NCBI GenBank assembly: GCA_025093985.1
Contig: JACAAK010000002.1
Location: 434,001-498,000, forward strand
Direction: 5' to 3'
Length of the DNA stretch: 64,000 nt
From: Calvatia gigantea
Lineage: Eukaryota > Basidiomycota > Agaricomycetes > Agaricales > Lycoperdaceae
A program made the translations under genes and the position numbers. Shown piece after piece: positions 10,998 through 21,378 of this stretch. The notes under the pieces were generated by a model. The model was not told the DNA's origin. It was given only the letters and a program-made list of their open reading frames with translations, and did not search any database. Position 1 is the stretch's first letter. Every line of letters begins with the position of its first letter.

Positions 10998-11404
10998 TGT
11001 TGAGATGAGTACACCACAGTAGCAAAGCTAGTGGCAGAGGGGAGTCGTACTCACTGGGATTGTTGAGATGCACATTGTATACCATTGCTAGAGGATATCT
11101 TAGAGGAATAATGGGCAGAGGAAAGACTTAATTGTCTAAGGAATGTACGCATACTATATAAAGCTTATATATCTAATGTCTCTGGTCTGTGTGCTGTTCT
11201 ACCTAATACAGGTGAGGTCTTATCTGCCAGTAGCATATACAGAGCATACTGCGTACATGGTTCTATTTAATAGACCATAGCCAGCAACCTAGAGTACGGT
11301 CTAGTACATTGTTCATTATCTCTCTTCAAGAGTGAAGTACTCAAGAACCCATTTCAGCTATAGATAGACTGAACCAACATAGTGGTACAGATCGAGATTC
11401 AACA
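10998..11404 (-). repeat. copia-1 5' LTR
   Basis: 407 bp, TGTTGAGATG...GATTCAACA, diverged copy of the 410-bp copia-2 LTR. Inside it the minus strand reads GGTTATGGACCC, a decayed form of the copia-2 primer site. Confidence 0.9.
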
Positions 11405-14050
11405 GTTTGTTCTATTCCTAACCCTTTGAACAGTTCTCCAGTGAATTCTGATGCGAACTGTGGTCCTTGGTCACTAAGGACTTTCCATAGTACTCCATAT
11501 AGCTTCCATATTTCGTTCCTGTAGAGCTGTGCAATTTCTTTTGAGGATACATCTGTTTTTGTTGCTATGAGTCATATCATTTTTGTAAAACAGTCAACAA
11601 CCACCAGGATGGCATCTTTTCCTTCTGATTCTGGTAGTAGTCTGATGAGGTCAATGCTTATCTCTTCCCATGGTCCATTAGGTATCAGGAGCAGGTGCAG
11701 TGGCATCTTCAATAGTGCTATGCAAGGCTTGTTTCTTTGACAGTTCTGGCATCCTTTAACATATTTCTTGGTGTCATTTCATATCATTGGCCACCAGTAG
11801 TTCCTATTAATCAACTCAATCATCCTATGTTGTCCTGGGTGTTCCGTGTCCAGTGTGTCATGGTATTGTTGTAGTATTTCTTCTCTGAGCATGGGATCAG
11901 GTGGCATGTATATGCTGGCTCCTTTGTAGATCACTCCATTATGTTCTGTGATATCAGACTCTCCTTTTAGGAGCCCTGAGGTGACACTCATTTCTCTTCA
12001 GTGGTTTGTCTTTATCTGGTCTGTGAATGTTGGTGTGATGAACAATTCTGCATAGAGTAGGATGGTCTCTTTGGGCTCTTTTTTGTCTTCTGGTTTGTTT
12101 TGTAGCCAACTTTCTCAGATCATGGTAATTAGTCTGTCATTTTCTTGGCCCAGTTCTTGGTGGATCCTAGATAATAGGTCTGCCTTTGTGTTCATTTTTC
12201 CCAGTACATGCTGCAAGGTGAAGTTGTAATCTTGTAGTCTCAGGTACCATCTTGCTTGTCATCTGTTGAGCTTCTGTGGTTCTCTATAATACTTCAGGTT
12301 TTTGTGGTCTGTCCAGATTTCAAATTTCTCCTCTGCATCTTGTAGGTAGTGTCACCATTCTTTCAGGGCATGCATGATGGCTAGTAATTCCTTGTTGTAG
12401 ATTTTGTAATTTTGCTCTGCCAGGGAGAGTGTACATGATGTAAATGCAATTGGGTGCCATTTCTTGTCTTGTTTCTGTGATAGGACCCCTCCTAATACAT
12501 AGTTTGAGGTGTCAACTTCCACTCAAAATTGTCCTTTTCTCTGGAGTAGTGTCAAGGTTGGTTCTTCAGTGATTCATCACTTTAGTTCATCAAATGCTGA
12601 TTGATGCTCTTCTTTCCAGTCCCATTTGGTAGCTCTTTTGAGCTGGTTTAATGGGGTCATGATTTTACTGAAGTTTTTTATGAATCAGTGGTAATAATTG
12701 GCAAACCCTAGGAAGCATTCTACCCCCTTTTTGTTTTTGGGCTCAGGCCAGTCTCATACTGCCTTGACTTTCTCTTCCTCCATTTCAATATGTCCATATC
12801 CTATTTTCACCCCCAACATAGGAATTTCTTCAGCATCAAATATGCATTTTGTCCATTTAAAGTAGAGGTTGTATTCTGCCACCCATGTCAGGAACCATAT
12901 CACTCTTTCTTTTAGTTGGTCTTTGGTGTCCCCTGGAATTGCGAAATCGTCCATATAGTTTACAATGTCTCCATTTTGTAGCAGGTCTTGGAAGATACTT
13001 GTCATTATTCTGGAGAATGTTCCAGGTGAATTGCTTAACCTGAAATACATTATGGTTGGTTTGAATAGCCCTTCATTGGTCAAAAATGCTGCTTTCCATT
13101 TGTTTCCTTCCTTGATTCTGACATTGTTGTACCCCCAAATGATGTCAAGTTTGTTGAAGTACCTTGCCTTTCCTAGCTTGTCAATTACTTCTCTGATCCT
13201 GGGCAATGGTGTTTTGTCTTTTACCACCACACTGTTTAGCTGTCTGTAGTCTTGGATTAAATGTTTTGAACTGTCCTTCTTTGGAATGAAGAAGGTGGGG
13301 ACTATGTATGGAGACTTTGACAGTCATATGCATCCTGACTTGAGATTTTCCTTGATGAAGGCTTTGAGTTCATACTGTTCCTTGATTGTCATGTTATATG
13401 TTCTGGCACTTATTTCCCTGGGTACATCTTCTGTTAGGATTATTTCATGATTCCATTCCATTCATTCCAATAGTTTATCAAAGGTTGTCTTGTTGAACAG
13501 ATGTGTGAACAGTTGGATGTAGTCTGGCAGGTCAGCTGGTTCAGTCGGGTCCAGTTCATCCTCTTCTTCCCATATATCTTCTATGACAGCCATGCTCCTG
13601 ATTTTTTCTGTGATTTGGATGTTCTGGTGTGGAAACTGGCAGTTTGGTGGACATCAGGTGAATTTTGATCTCTCCTGTTTCCCAGTTTACTTTGGGGTTG
13701 TGTTTAACCAGCCAATCATGTCCTAGAAATATTTCTGCTCAGTCTTGGAGTTGGACTACTGATGCTTCAATTGTTTCTTTGTGTCCCTTGACTTCCATCT
13801 CAATAGTGGCCATTTCCATGACTTTCCCTCCTTGGTTTATTGTACTATCAGCATTTAGAACTATGATTTCTTGTTTTAGCTTTTTTGTAGGGATTCGCTC
13901 TTTATCCACAAGTTTTTTGCTGATGCTGCTAGTAGTGCATCCTGAGTCAACAATAGTATTGACCATGATTTCCTTTCTTGGAGTTTGGATAGTTCCCTTT
14001 AGGTTTAATTTGCACTTTTGTTTCTGAGGAATTGTGTAATATTCTTCTGA
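11405..14050 (-). pseudogene. gypsy-2 pol remnant (integrase, RNase H, RT, protease)
   Basis: Segments 11779-11991 (integrase zinc region), 12754-13230 (RT, with YMDDFAIPGD) and 13739-13966 (protease, VDSGCTTSS) match gypsy-1 with many stops between. The region equivalent to the gypsy-1 chromodomain and ORF3 is absent here because copia-1 cuts it off. Confidence 0.85.
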
Positions 14051-14088
14051 TATCCTAGATACAATTTTTTTGACTTGCGAGGCAGCAC

Positions 14089-15240
14089 CTACTCAGAGTC
14101 TTCAGAAAAATCCTTCTGTTCTCCTGGGTTGGCTTCTTCTATTGCTCGAATTTGTACTTTCTTCAGTATAGTGCAAACTTTGGTGATGTGACCTGTTTTT
14201 CTGCAGTTATAACAGGTTAACCCCTTGGACTTCTTGCAGTCTTTGGCAATGTGGCCAAAAACACCACAATTGTAGCATTTTGGTTCTCCTTTTGCATTGA
14301 AGATGTGATGTCTGCTGTCTATCTCCATTAGTTCTCCCATTCCTCCATAAGTCGTTCCAGTATTGGTTTTCTTATCTCCTTGGTATTCTGATGCTTTGTA
14401 CCCCTGTCCAACAGCAAGAATGGCTTCTGTCCATTCTGCATAGGTATCTGGTCTGGCACTGGGTGGGTAGCCTGTAATAGTATGGATGATGTCTTGTCTG
14501 GCATTCTTTTTGAGCAGGAACATTGCATGTTTGTTGTCTGTTTTCACCTTGCTTTTTAAGACTTGGAACTCAATTAGGTAGTTGGCTGTGTTTTTGTTCC
14601 CTTGCTTGAATTTCTCGATTTGCCATTCTACTTTGCTGTTTGAAGCATCATCAGAGAAGGTTTTTCTGAAGTCCTCAGAGAACACCTTCCAGTCTACCAA
14701 GTCTTCTCCATCTAAGATTTGTGGGGCTTTCATAGCCACATAGGCTCCTGCTGTTCCTCCTCATAGTCTGGCTAGGACTGCTGTGGCCTTGTCATCTGCT
14801 GAGACTATCTTGTTGAATTTCATGAAGAGTGTCATTGCTCTCCACCAATCATCAAATTTGGCACAGATGCCATTGAAGAACCCAGGGTCTAGCACTAAGC
14901 CTTTTCCACTAGGTGCTGTTGTGGGTACTACTGCATTGTCAGTCATGTCTGGATCAGTTTCTGATTCTGTCTCTGTTTCATCCAAGCTTGATTCATCTGA
15001 TTTCTCCTGTTCTGGGTTCTTCTGGTGTATTAACTCTTCTTCTGCTAAGTCGAGTTCATTTAGAAGTTCTGATAGTACTTCTTCTTCTCCTGTTGGGTTT
15101 GTTTTGGGTTCATCATGTGTTTCTCCTGTTGGTTCTTCGGGTACTTTGGGGTTCCCTGTTTCTTCTTCATCTGATGTTTCTGACTCATTGTTGGTAACTT
15201 CGAGATTTGGTTCTCTGTATTTGTCTGGGTTCGAGCTCAT
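14089..15240 (-). pseudogene. gypsy-2 gag remnant
   Basis: Starts MSSNPDKYREP at 15240, with an acidic N-terminus, capsid region and two CCHC knuckles (CYNCGVFGHIAKDC, CYNCRKTGHITKVC; the second has kept its Cys/His). A TGA at about 14758-14760 replaces the arginine codon seen in gypsy-1 (ARLRGG), another CGA-to-TGA change. Confidence 0.85.
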
Positions 15241-15308
15241 ATACTAGCTCCTGGGCTATCTGTTTGTTCAGGCCTGTTTCAGCCTACTCCTTGCAAGGTG
15301 AGGTGGGG

Positions 15309-15321
15309 ATGCTTAACCAAA
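15309..15321 (-). promoter_or_regulatory. gypsy-2 self-priming site
   Basis: Minus-strand TGGTTAAGCAT is the exact complement of ATGCTTAACCA in its own LTR (15403-15413). Both sites differ from gypsy-1 by one CpG transition each, and pairing is preserved. Confidence 0.65.
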
Positions 15322-15627
15322 TGTTATGATCTTAGTCTGAGTATACCCCAGGTTGCAACTTAGGCTAAGACTTGAGGGCAAGTAAGGGGAGAGGAACAAA
15401 GGTGGTTAAGCATACCGAATACAGTGGATGTATGTATGCTTAAATACAAGAAGGTCATCCAGTTGAATGGATAGAGTAACTACATGAAACATCCAATGAG
15501 ACTGGCATGGTAGTTAATACGAGTCATGCTTGGAGATCGCTCAACAGGAATAGATGAAACAGATACACAGGTAGATAGGAATGCAGATGATAGTGGAATA
15601 CGACTTGATCAGCAGAAGTTCATAACA
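15322..15627 (-). repeat. gypsy-2 5' LTR
   Basis: 306 bp, TGTTATGATC...TTCATAACA, diverged from the gypsy-1 LTR. Confidence 0.9.
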
Positions 15628-16288
15628 ATTTTACTCTAAAGGGCTGGCTACAACAGAGACTGTGGTTTGTATACACATGAAAAACAGGTAAATTGCTCAA
15701 TAAAATTCCACTATAGGACAGAGAAAGTGAAATCAGAGGCTTGAAGAAATCAGTCACAATATCATCCATACACAAGAATCTCAAAGAGGAAACTTTGTCT
15801 ACATATGAGGAATACTATGTCTGGGGAGCCCCCAGTTCAAACAAACATTTACATCACTCCCCCCTTTTCCAACCACCTCTTATTGTGCACGCATTTTTCC
15901 ATGAAAGTCTTAAGCTATTAAGAGAAGTGATGAATGAAATGAAAGTAATCACACTTGTTGAGGAAGGCCATGTTGGAGACTGAACACAATGATACATCAT
16001 TTGGGCAAGGACTCCAGCCTCCCCGTTTTGATGATCCATCATTGCTCTCTGACTTTAAGAGAAAGTCACCGGGGAGCTGTGATGCGACCATTCAAACTTG
16101 GAGTGCAGTCTCCACAGCTCACCTCAGTCACTCGTTATATGCACGAGAACTGAGGGACTAACTACTACGAAGTTGTTGTATTTAAGCAGAAGAGAGAAAG
16201 GGTCGCATGTCTAGTAGGGGGATGTTTTCATATGTCTAAAAACTACACAGCGTGTCCACCAAGACACGCTGATATCATAAGGCAGGGT
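15628..16288. other. Unassigned spacer between gypsy-2 and copia-2
   Basis: AT-rich. Two short plus frames (15741-15983, 80 codons; 15955-16161) resemble nothing I recognise. Near the right end is a perfect 9-bp hairpin (16248-16271). The last five bases AGGGT are the left copy of the copia-2 target duplication. Nothing else is supported. Confidence 0.5.
16248..16271. repeat. Perfect hairpin, 9-bp stem, 6-nt loop
   Basis: CAGCGTGTC / GACACGCTG with loop CACCAA, 18 bp left of the copia-2 LTR. No T-run follows, so it does not look like an RNA polymerase III or bacterial-type terminator. Confidence 0.6.
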
Positions 16289-16698
16289 TGTTAAGACGAG
16301 TACACCACGGTAGCTCTACGCTAGTGGCGGAGGGGAGTCGTACTCACTGGGCTTGTTGAGATATTGATTGTAGACCGTAGCTAGTGGATATCGTAGAGGA
16401 ATGATGGGCAGAAGAATAGACTGAATTGTCTAAGGAATATACGCATACTACATAGGTCTTATATATCTAATGTCTCTGGTCTGTGCGCCGTTCTACCTAA
16501 TACAGGTGAGGTCTTATCTGCCAGTAGCATATACAGAGCATACTGCGTACATTGTTCTATTTAATAGACCATGACCAGCAACCTAGAGTGCGGTCTAGTA
16601 CATTGTCCGTTATCTCTCTTCAAGAGTGAAGTACTCAAGAACCCGTTTCAGCTATAAATAGACTGAACCAACGTAGTGGTACGGATCGAGATTCAACA
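16289..16698 (-). repeat. copia-2 3' LTR
   Basis: 410 bp, TGTTAAGACG...GATTCAACA, identical to 22684-23093 by direct reading. Confidence 0.95.
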
Positions 16699-16711
16699 CT
16701 CCTCCTCACTT
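16699..16711 (-). promoter_or_regulatory. copia-2 polypurine tract
   Basis: Minus-strand AAGTGAGGAGGAG ends exactly at the 3' LTR, as expected for plus-strand priming. Confidence 0.6.
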
Positions 16712-16723
16712 GAAGGAGGGAGA

Positions 16724-19700
16724 TTAACGTTTCATCGATCGAGCGGCTTTATCCCATGCTTCGATATCGGAGCCGAAAATCAATCCAAGTTCAGGGCGGA
16801 AGAGATTGATTTTGGTTACGCCAAGATTCTTTGTAAAGATATCGGCGGGATTGTCTTGTGAAGACACATCACCAATAACAATAATACCCTCCTCAACTAA
16901 TTCTCGCACATAGTGGTAATGAATATCCACGTGCTTCGACCGTTTTTCAACAATGGGATTCTCAGTCCAGAATTTGGACCCATCATTGTCGCCGTAGAGA
17001 ATAGGAGTTGGGTGCTCAATTTTGAGCTCCTCCAGAAGCTGTGACAGCCATTTCACTTGTCGTGAAGCGTCAGACAGTTCTTTGTATTCCGCCTCAGTGG
17101 ATGATAGCGAAACCGTCTTTTGTCGCCGCGAAGTCCAGGTAACAGCACCGGACGCGATCAGACAAACGTTTCCCGAAACGGATCGGCGGGTTTCTGTATC
17201 TTGAGCCCAATCCGAGTCACTGAGACATTCCAGCGTCACCGCGGATTTCCCAGTATCGCCTTCATATTTCAATGCATAGTTCCTTGTCATCGACAAGTAC
17301 TTTAGTACATGAATCCCAGCGCGATAGTGCTCAGGAGCGGGGTTAGCGGCATGTTGTGCCAGCTTAACTACGGCAAAGGCTATGTCAGGCCTGGTACCGA
17401 TCATCAAGTACATTAAAGATCCAACCAATTGTTGGTACTTTAGACGGAAGGGGGTCGTTGCAGTTCCTTTGTTCGTAACGAACTGGAAGCCAGCTGGTAA
17501 TGGCGTTTTAGCCGCGGCAGACTGCGGAACCTGGAAGCGCTGCAAGATCTTATCCAGGTATTTAACCTGTTGGATGAAGATTTGACGCTTGGAGCGATTC
17601 CTCGTGATTTTCATCCCAAGGAATTCTTCACAGGGACCATGGTCTCTACATTCCCACTTTTTGGTGAACTTTCCCTTCAACTCTTTGAGGAGGGGGGAGT
17701 TTTTCTTTCCCAAGAAATTCACGTCATCAACGTAGACAATGGCTACTACAAGCTCTTTTGTTTTCGGATGTCTGTGAAAGTAGACGGCGTAGTCAGATTT
17801 GCAGCGGGTAAATCCCAGCTCAATCATGGATTGATGCAATTCTTTCCACCACTGGCGACCAGCTTGTTTAAGGCCGTAAATCGCTCGTCTAAGTCTCCAT
17901 ACTTTTCCTTCCTGCCCGGGAAGTCGAAACCCTTCGGGCTGTTCCATGTATATTTCCTCGTCCAGTTTGCCATATAAGTAGGCTGTTTTTACGTCAACGC
18001 TATGCATATCCCAATCGTGGATTGCAGCGAGTGCGAAGCTTACGCGCGCAGACTCGTAGCGGACAACTGGTGAGAAAAGCTCGTTATAGTCGATGCCTTC
18101 AATCTGCGAGAACCCCTTCGCAACTAAGCGAGCTCGCAGGCGGCCATCAGACTTTTCGAGAAATACCCAACGGTTTTTCACCATCCTCCTTCCTTTCGGA
18201 AGATCTACTAGTTCGTACACTCCGCGTTTTTTCAACGCTTCGAGTTCCTCGATACATGCAGCCATCCATTTTGCCTTGACAGGCTCAGGAAGTTTAAGCA
18301 TATCACGGAAAGTTTCAGGCTCTCCGTGAGCGGTATTATGTACCGTCTGTATCAAGAAATCGATCAGTTTTACTCCTCCCTCAGCGACAAGCCTTTCAAT
18401 GTCCATATCATTTACATCGTGAGATGTTGGATCATTGTTTTCAGGCATAGGCGGCAGTTCCGGACGTGGAGGGAGCTGAAATGGAGGTAAATCAAAGGGT
18501 TGTGGCGGGTACCGCTCAGCACGAACTCTTTGCCTCACATATTCAGGATGATTAGTCCTTGCTCTTCGCTCACGAATGACTTCGTCCGAAGGGGCATTGG
18601 CGCGTACACGCTGCCTTTGCCTCTGCTGCTCTTGTCGGTGAGTCCGATCTATTTCTCTTTCGATTGAAATTGGACGCCTATTATCTCCATACGTATTACC
18701 TGGTCTGACAGGAGGCCTGCCTTGTCGTTCAGAACGACGCGGCTCTATCTGGTCAGAACCAACAGCTCGACGTTTGGGAACAGGGATTGGGAATTCCTGG
18801 TTATTGGTATCCCATACATCTCTGTCCACATGCCAATTATCACGTACATCAGGCTCCTCCTCAACGGTCGTTCCACGCGAAGGTGGCGACTCAGGTGGGG
18901 GAACCCATGGTGGCGTATTGCCAGGTGATGGCCGTCGTGAATCAAAGCTGTCTGGCGGAATAGAATCACGCCGGGGTAAAGGAGGTGTAGGCGGAGAATA
19001 TTTCGGTGGAGAAACTGGGGGTAACTTGACTGGCTGATCAGGTGGAGGTGGAACAATTCCAGCGTCATCTGAAGATGGCGGAATAGGTGGTTCATTCTCT
19101 AATCCTGGTCTAGGCAGATTTCTCTCTCCTCCGTGATTAGGCCGGTTACTGCTATCCGGCACTGAATCGGGGCATTTAGGGAAATATCCCTCGTCGAATA
19201 AGGCGTTTGGTGATATAAAAATCACATTGCCTGCCGTGTGCCGCATAAAGACGTAATTTTTACTGCCTTTGTATCCAAGAAAGATCATCATCTCGGATTT
19301 TGCGGACAATTTGTTTGGGCGGATCTCATCGGGTAGATAAACATACGCGCCGCATCCAAACACACGGAGATGGGACAAATTTGGCTTTTCCCTCGAATAA
19401 CACTCAAAAGGTGTCTTCCACTGCAGACGCTGGACTGGTGTGCGATTATATAAATGCACAGCTGTGTTCAACGCAAATTCCCACCACGAGTCAGGTAGAC
19501 ATGCCTGTAGCCTTATAGCTTGGGCTTTCTCGTGTAGGGTGCGGTTCAGTCGCTCTGCTCTCCCATTCTGCTGATGCGCATAGGGAGCAGTGGTCTCGTG
19601 GGTAATTCCACGCGCCGCGAGTCCTGCCAATAACCTCTCATTGACATATTCTCCTCCATTATCGGTGCGAAGTCGTTTGACTCGCATACCGGAGAGGTTC

Positions 19701-20371
19701 TCTAACGCGCTGATTAGCTGGATCAGTTTTTCCGAAGCCTCAGACTTCTTTCGAAGGAGGACTACGTGTGCGTGAGAAGAGAAGTCGTCGAGGAACGTCA
19801 TTGCCCATTTATATTTATGGTAGCTAATGACGGGCAGTTCCAGCAAGTCTGAGTGACATAGCTCAAAGACTGCGGTGGCTCGCTTGGAGTTAATCGGGAA
19901 GGGATTATTATGCATTTTTCCCTTGGCACAGCCGTCGCAAATGCCTTTCCGAGTAGATGGTGCGGGAATCGACGCGATGCCCTCAACGTGCTTTGGAAGC
20001 TCGGAGAGCGCGCGATCCAAAGGATGTCCCATTCGACGATGCCAATCGATATAATCAAGTTGGCGTAACGTCAACGCTACTGGTTTCTCCTTGCTATTTT
20101 GCAAGACATACGTGTGCACCGTATGTACGTTGTTTTTAAACAAACGATGAGGCCAGGCGGACAATACAGCTCCTCCTGATTTATCACGGATGGTGGTCCC
20201 TTTAACGGTTGCCTCTAAAACATAGCCGTTCCGAAGAATCTGGCCTGAGGACATTAACCGTTCTGTGATTTCTTTGATGTAAAAGACCGGCGCAATACAT
20301 GAAGTAGCGCTTCTGGACTTTCCCTTGTCTGACACGTCATGCTGGAAAATCACAGACCCTCGTCCTGTCAT
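16724..20371 (-). CDS. copia-2 Pol: integrase, reverse transcriptase, RNase H
   Basis: One open frame of 1215 codons. Order: GAG-pre-integrase (HRRMGHPLDRAL, about residue 110), zinc-binding CDGCAKGKMH, integrase core (HSDLLELP, TFLDDFSSH, TDNGGEYVNE, HQQNGRAERLNRTLHE), long proline-rich linker (about 410-560), RT (LVAKGFSQIEGIDY, DVKTAYLYG, polymerase box YVDDV), then RNase H with SSTEAEYKE and the final IHYHYVRELVE region. It ends TAA 16724-16726, beside the purine tract. The ATG at 20371 is internal: copia-1 shows that this frame originally continued upstream into protease and gag. Confidence 0.93.
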   Translation of the reverse strand: MTGRGSVIFQHDVSDKGKSRSATSCIAPVFYIKEITERLMSSGQILRNGYVLEATVKGTTIRDKSGGAVLSAWPHRLFKNNVHTVHTYVLQNSKEKPVALTLRQLDYIDWHRRMGHPLDRALSELPKHVEGIASIPAPSTRKGICDGCAKGKMHNNPFPINSKRATAVFELCHSDLLELPVISYHKYKWAMTFLDDFSSHAHVVLLRKKSEASEKLIQLISALENLSGMRVKRLRTDNGGEYVNERLLAGLAARGITHETTAPYAHQQNGRAERLNRTLHEKAQAIRLQACLPDSWWEFALNTAVHLYNRTPVQRLQWKTPFECYSREKPNLSHLRVFGCGAYVYLPDEIRPNKLSAKSEMMIFLGYKGSKNYVFMRHTAGNVIFISPNALFDEGYFPKCPDSVPDSSNRPNHGGERNLPRPGLENEPPIPPSSDDAGIVPPPPDQPVKLPPVSPPKYSPPTPPLPRRDSIPPDSFDSRRPSPGNTPPWVPPPESPPSRGTTVEEEPDVRDNWHVDRDVWDTNNQEFPIPVPKRRAVGSDQIEPRRSERQGRPPVRPGNTYGDNRRPISIEREIDRTHRQEQQRQRQRVRANAPSDEVIRERRARTNHPEYVRQRVRAERYPPQPFDLPPFQLPPRPELPPMPENNDPTSHDVNDMDIERLVAEGGVKLIDFLIQTVHNTAHGEPETFRDMLKLPEPVKAKWMAACIEELEALKKRGVYELVDLPKGRRMVKNRWVFLEKSDGRLRARLVAKGFSQIEGIDYNELFSPVVRYESARVSFALAAIHDWDMHSVDVKTAYLYGKLDEEIYMEQPEGFRLPGQEGKVWRLRRAIYGLKQAGRQWWKELHQSMIELGFTRCKSDYAVYFHRHPKTKELVVAIVYVDDVNFLGKKNSPLLKELKGKFTKKWECRDHGPCEEFLGMKITRNRSKRQIFIQQVKYLDKILQRFQVPQSAAAKTPLPAGFQFVTNKGTATTPFRLKYQQLVGSLMYLMIGTRPDIAFAVVKLAQHAANPAPEHYRAGIHVLKYLSMTRNYALKYEGDTGKSAVTLECLSDSDWAQDTETRRSVSGNVCLIASGAVTWTSRRQKTVSLSSTEAEYKELSDASRQVKWLSQLLEELKIEHPTPILYGDNDGSKFWTENPIVEKRSKHVDIHYHYVRELVEEGIIVIGDVSSQDNPADIFTKNLGVTKINLFRPELGLIFGSDIEAWDKAARSMKR

Positions 20372-20421
20372 TTCATAAATCCGGTTGCCAGCGGCTTGTA
20401 TAAGCCCGTAAGTGGCCCATC

Positions 20422-20658
20422 TTAACCTCTGCGAAAGTCAGAGAGATAACCGGTGACATGGTACGATGCTCCAGAATCAAGGAGCCAGTCTGCGTTATTC
20501 ACAGAATGTTTGTTCCCTTCTTCTCGACACTTTTGGCACTGAGACAAATCACAGATGTGATATGTGATGATCTGATTAAGATCCTCGTGCTCTTCGTGGA
20601 GTTCTGACCTTAACTTGTCTGAATACTCGTGATTATTCACGGTATATGTAGCGTTCAT
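20422..20658 (-). pseudogene. copia-2 protease segment in a shifted frame
   Basis: Contains a CDLSQCQKC zinc-like cluster and the aspartic-protease motif NADWLLDSGASYHVTG. Its frame differs from both neighbours. Relative to copia-1, one extra base occurs in CTGACTTTCGC and one in CCACTTACGGG (about 20405-20445), which together displace pol by two bases. Unless a shift is programmed here, protease is cut off from integrase. Confidence 0.8.
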
Positions 20659-21378
20659 CTTACTTTCCAGCTTAGGTTCAGACTAGCGGAATAAGCAGAA
20701 GGGGAAGCGCCTTGTGCGCGCTTCCAGCATACATTGCAGTTTATAAAGTCTGTACAGCGGTGTCTACGACGAGTCCCTACAGGAGGTGGACGACGTGCTA
20801 CATCTGCATAGGTGCCCCGCTCTCTTCGGCGGCCACCTGGTCGTCCCAACTCAACTTCGGAATCTCCAGGGCGTCCTGCTCCGAGGCGGACAGTCCCTGC
20901 GTCTGTATCGTTCCGTCCCATCCGTTGATGGGGCTGCACATCATCCTCTGCATCAGAACAAGAATAATAGTCAGTTGAAGGTACTGACCCACACCCTCCG
21001 TCGGAACCGTAGTCAGTGTCCGAGTCGTTGTCATCTAAGACCGACTCGAGGACAGACTCGATCTCCTTCGGTGCCTGCTTCTTCTTGAGCGGCTTGGGTT
21101 TCTTGATAATCGCCGGCTTGTTATACACAGGGGCCGGCCACGCGATCTCGTCTTCCTCCCTCGTGACGGTGGATGGATTATTATCGACATCCATTTCGTC
21201 AAAACGCTTCCACATCTCCTCCGAACTCTCGCCCGATGATGAAATTGAATCGAGACGTTTGTCCCAATTCTTCAAGGCGGTAACCTTGGCTTTCACCGAA
21301 GGTTTGCGACGAGCTTCGGGCTCGGGCGCAGTGATGCGCGACGCGAGCGGAGTGGCATTGCTGCCTGTAGCAGCGGAG
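20655..21378 (-). pseudogene. copia-2 gag/pol linker segment in a shifted frame
   Basis: Acidic, serine-rich segment (SSSGESSEEMWKRFDEM, DNDSDTDYGSDG) between gag and protease. Relative to copia-1 there is one extra base at about 21390 (AAGAATTACTCCC versus AAGATGCCTCCC) before it and two extra bases at about 20678 after it. Confidence 0.75.

Larger units (their letters stand above)
1..11404 (-). mobile_element. copia-1: decayed Ty1/copia retrotransposon, interrupted by gypsy-1
   Basis: Bases 1-1379 and 7779-11404 together align collinearly with the complete copia-2 element (about 18089-19460 and onward to its 5' LTR). The 1380-7778 interval is a foreign gypsy insertion. The 3' end of the element (C-terminal pol and one LTR) lies left of the window. 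The 5' LTR is 10998-11404. Where copia-2 has CG, copia-1 very often has TG or CA, so it is an older copy decayed mainly by CpG transitions. Its right LTR abuts gypsy-2 sequence at 11405, so copia-1 was inserted into gypsy-2. Confidence 0.9.
11405..15627 (-). mobile_element. gypsy-2: older, truncated Ty3/gypsy element (host of copia-1)
   Basis: Nucleotide-level homologue of gypsy-1, from within integrase (equivalent of about 3560) to the 5' LTR (15322-15627). The missing 3' part should continue left of copia-1, outside the window. It is strongly depleted in CpG relative to gypsy-1 and full of stops. Confidence 0.9.

Noticed and set aside
16248..16271. Hairpin as a Helitron 3' end
   Set aside because: No CTRR terminus follows at the expected distance and no TC 5' end or helicase is seen.
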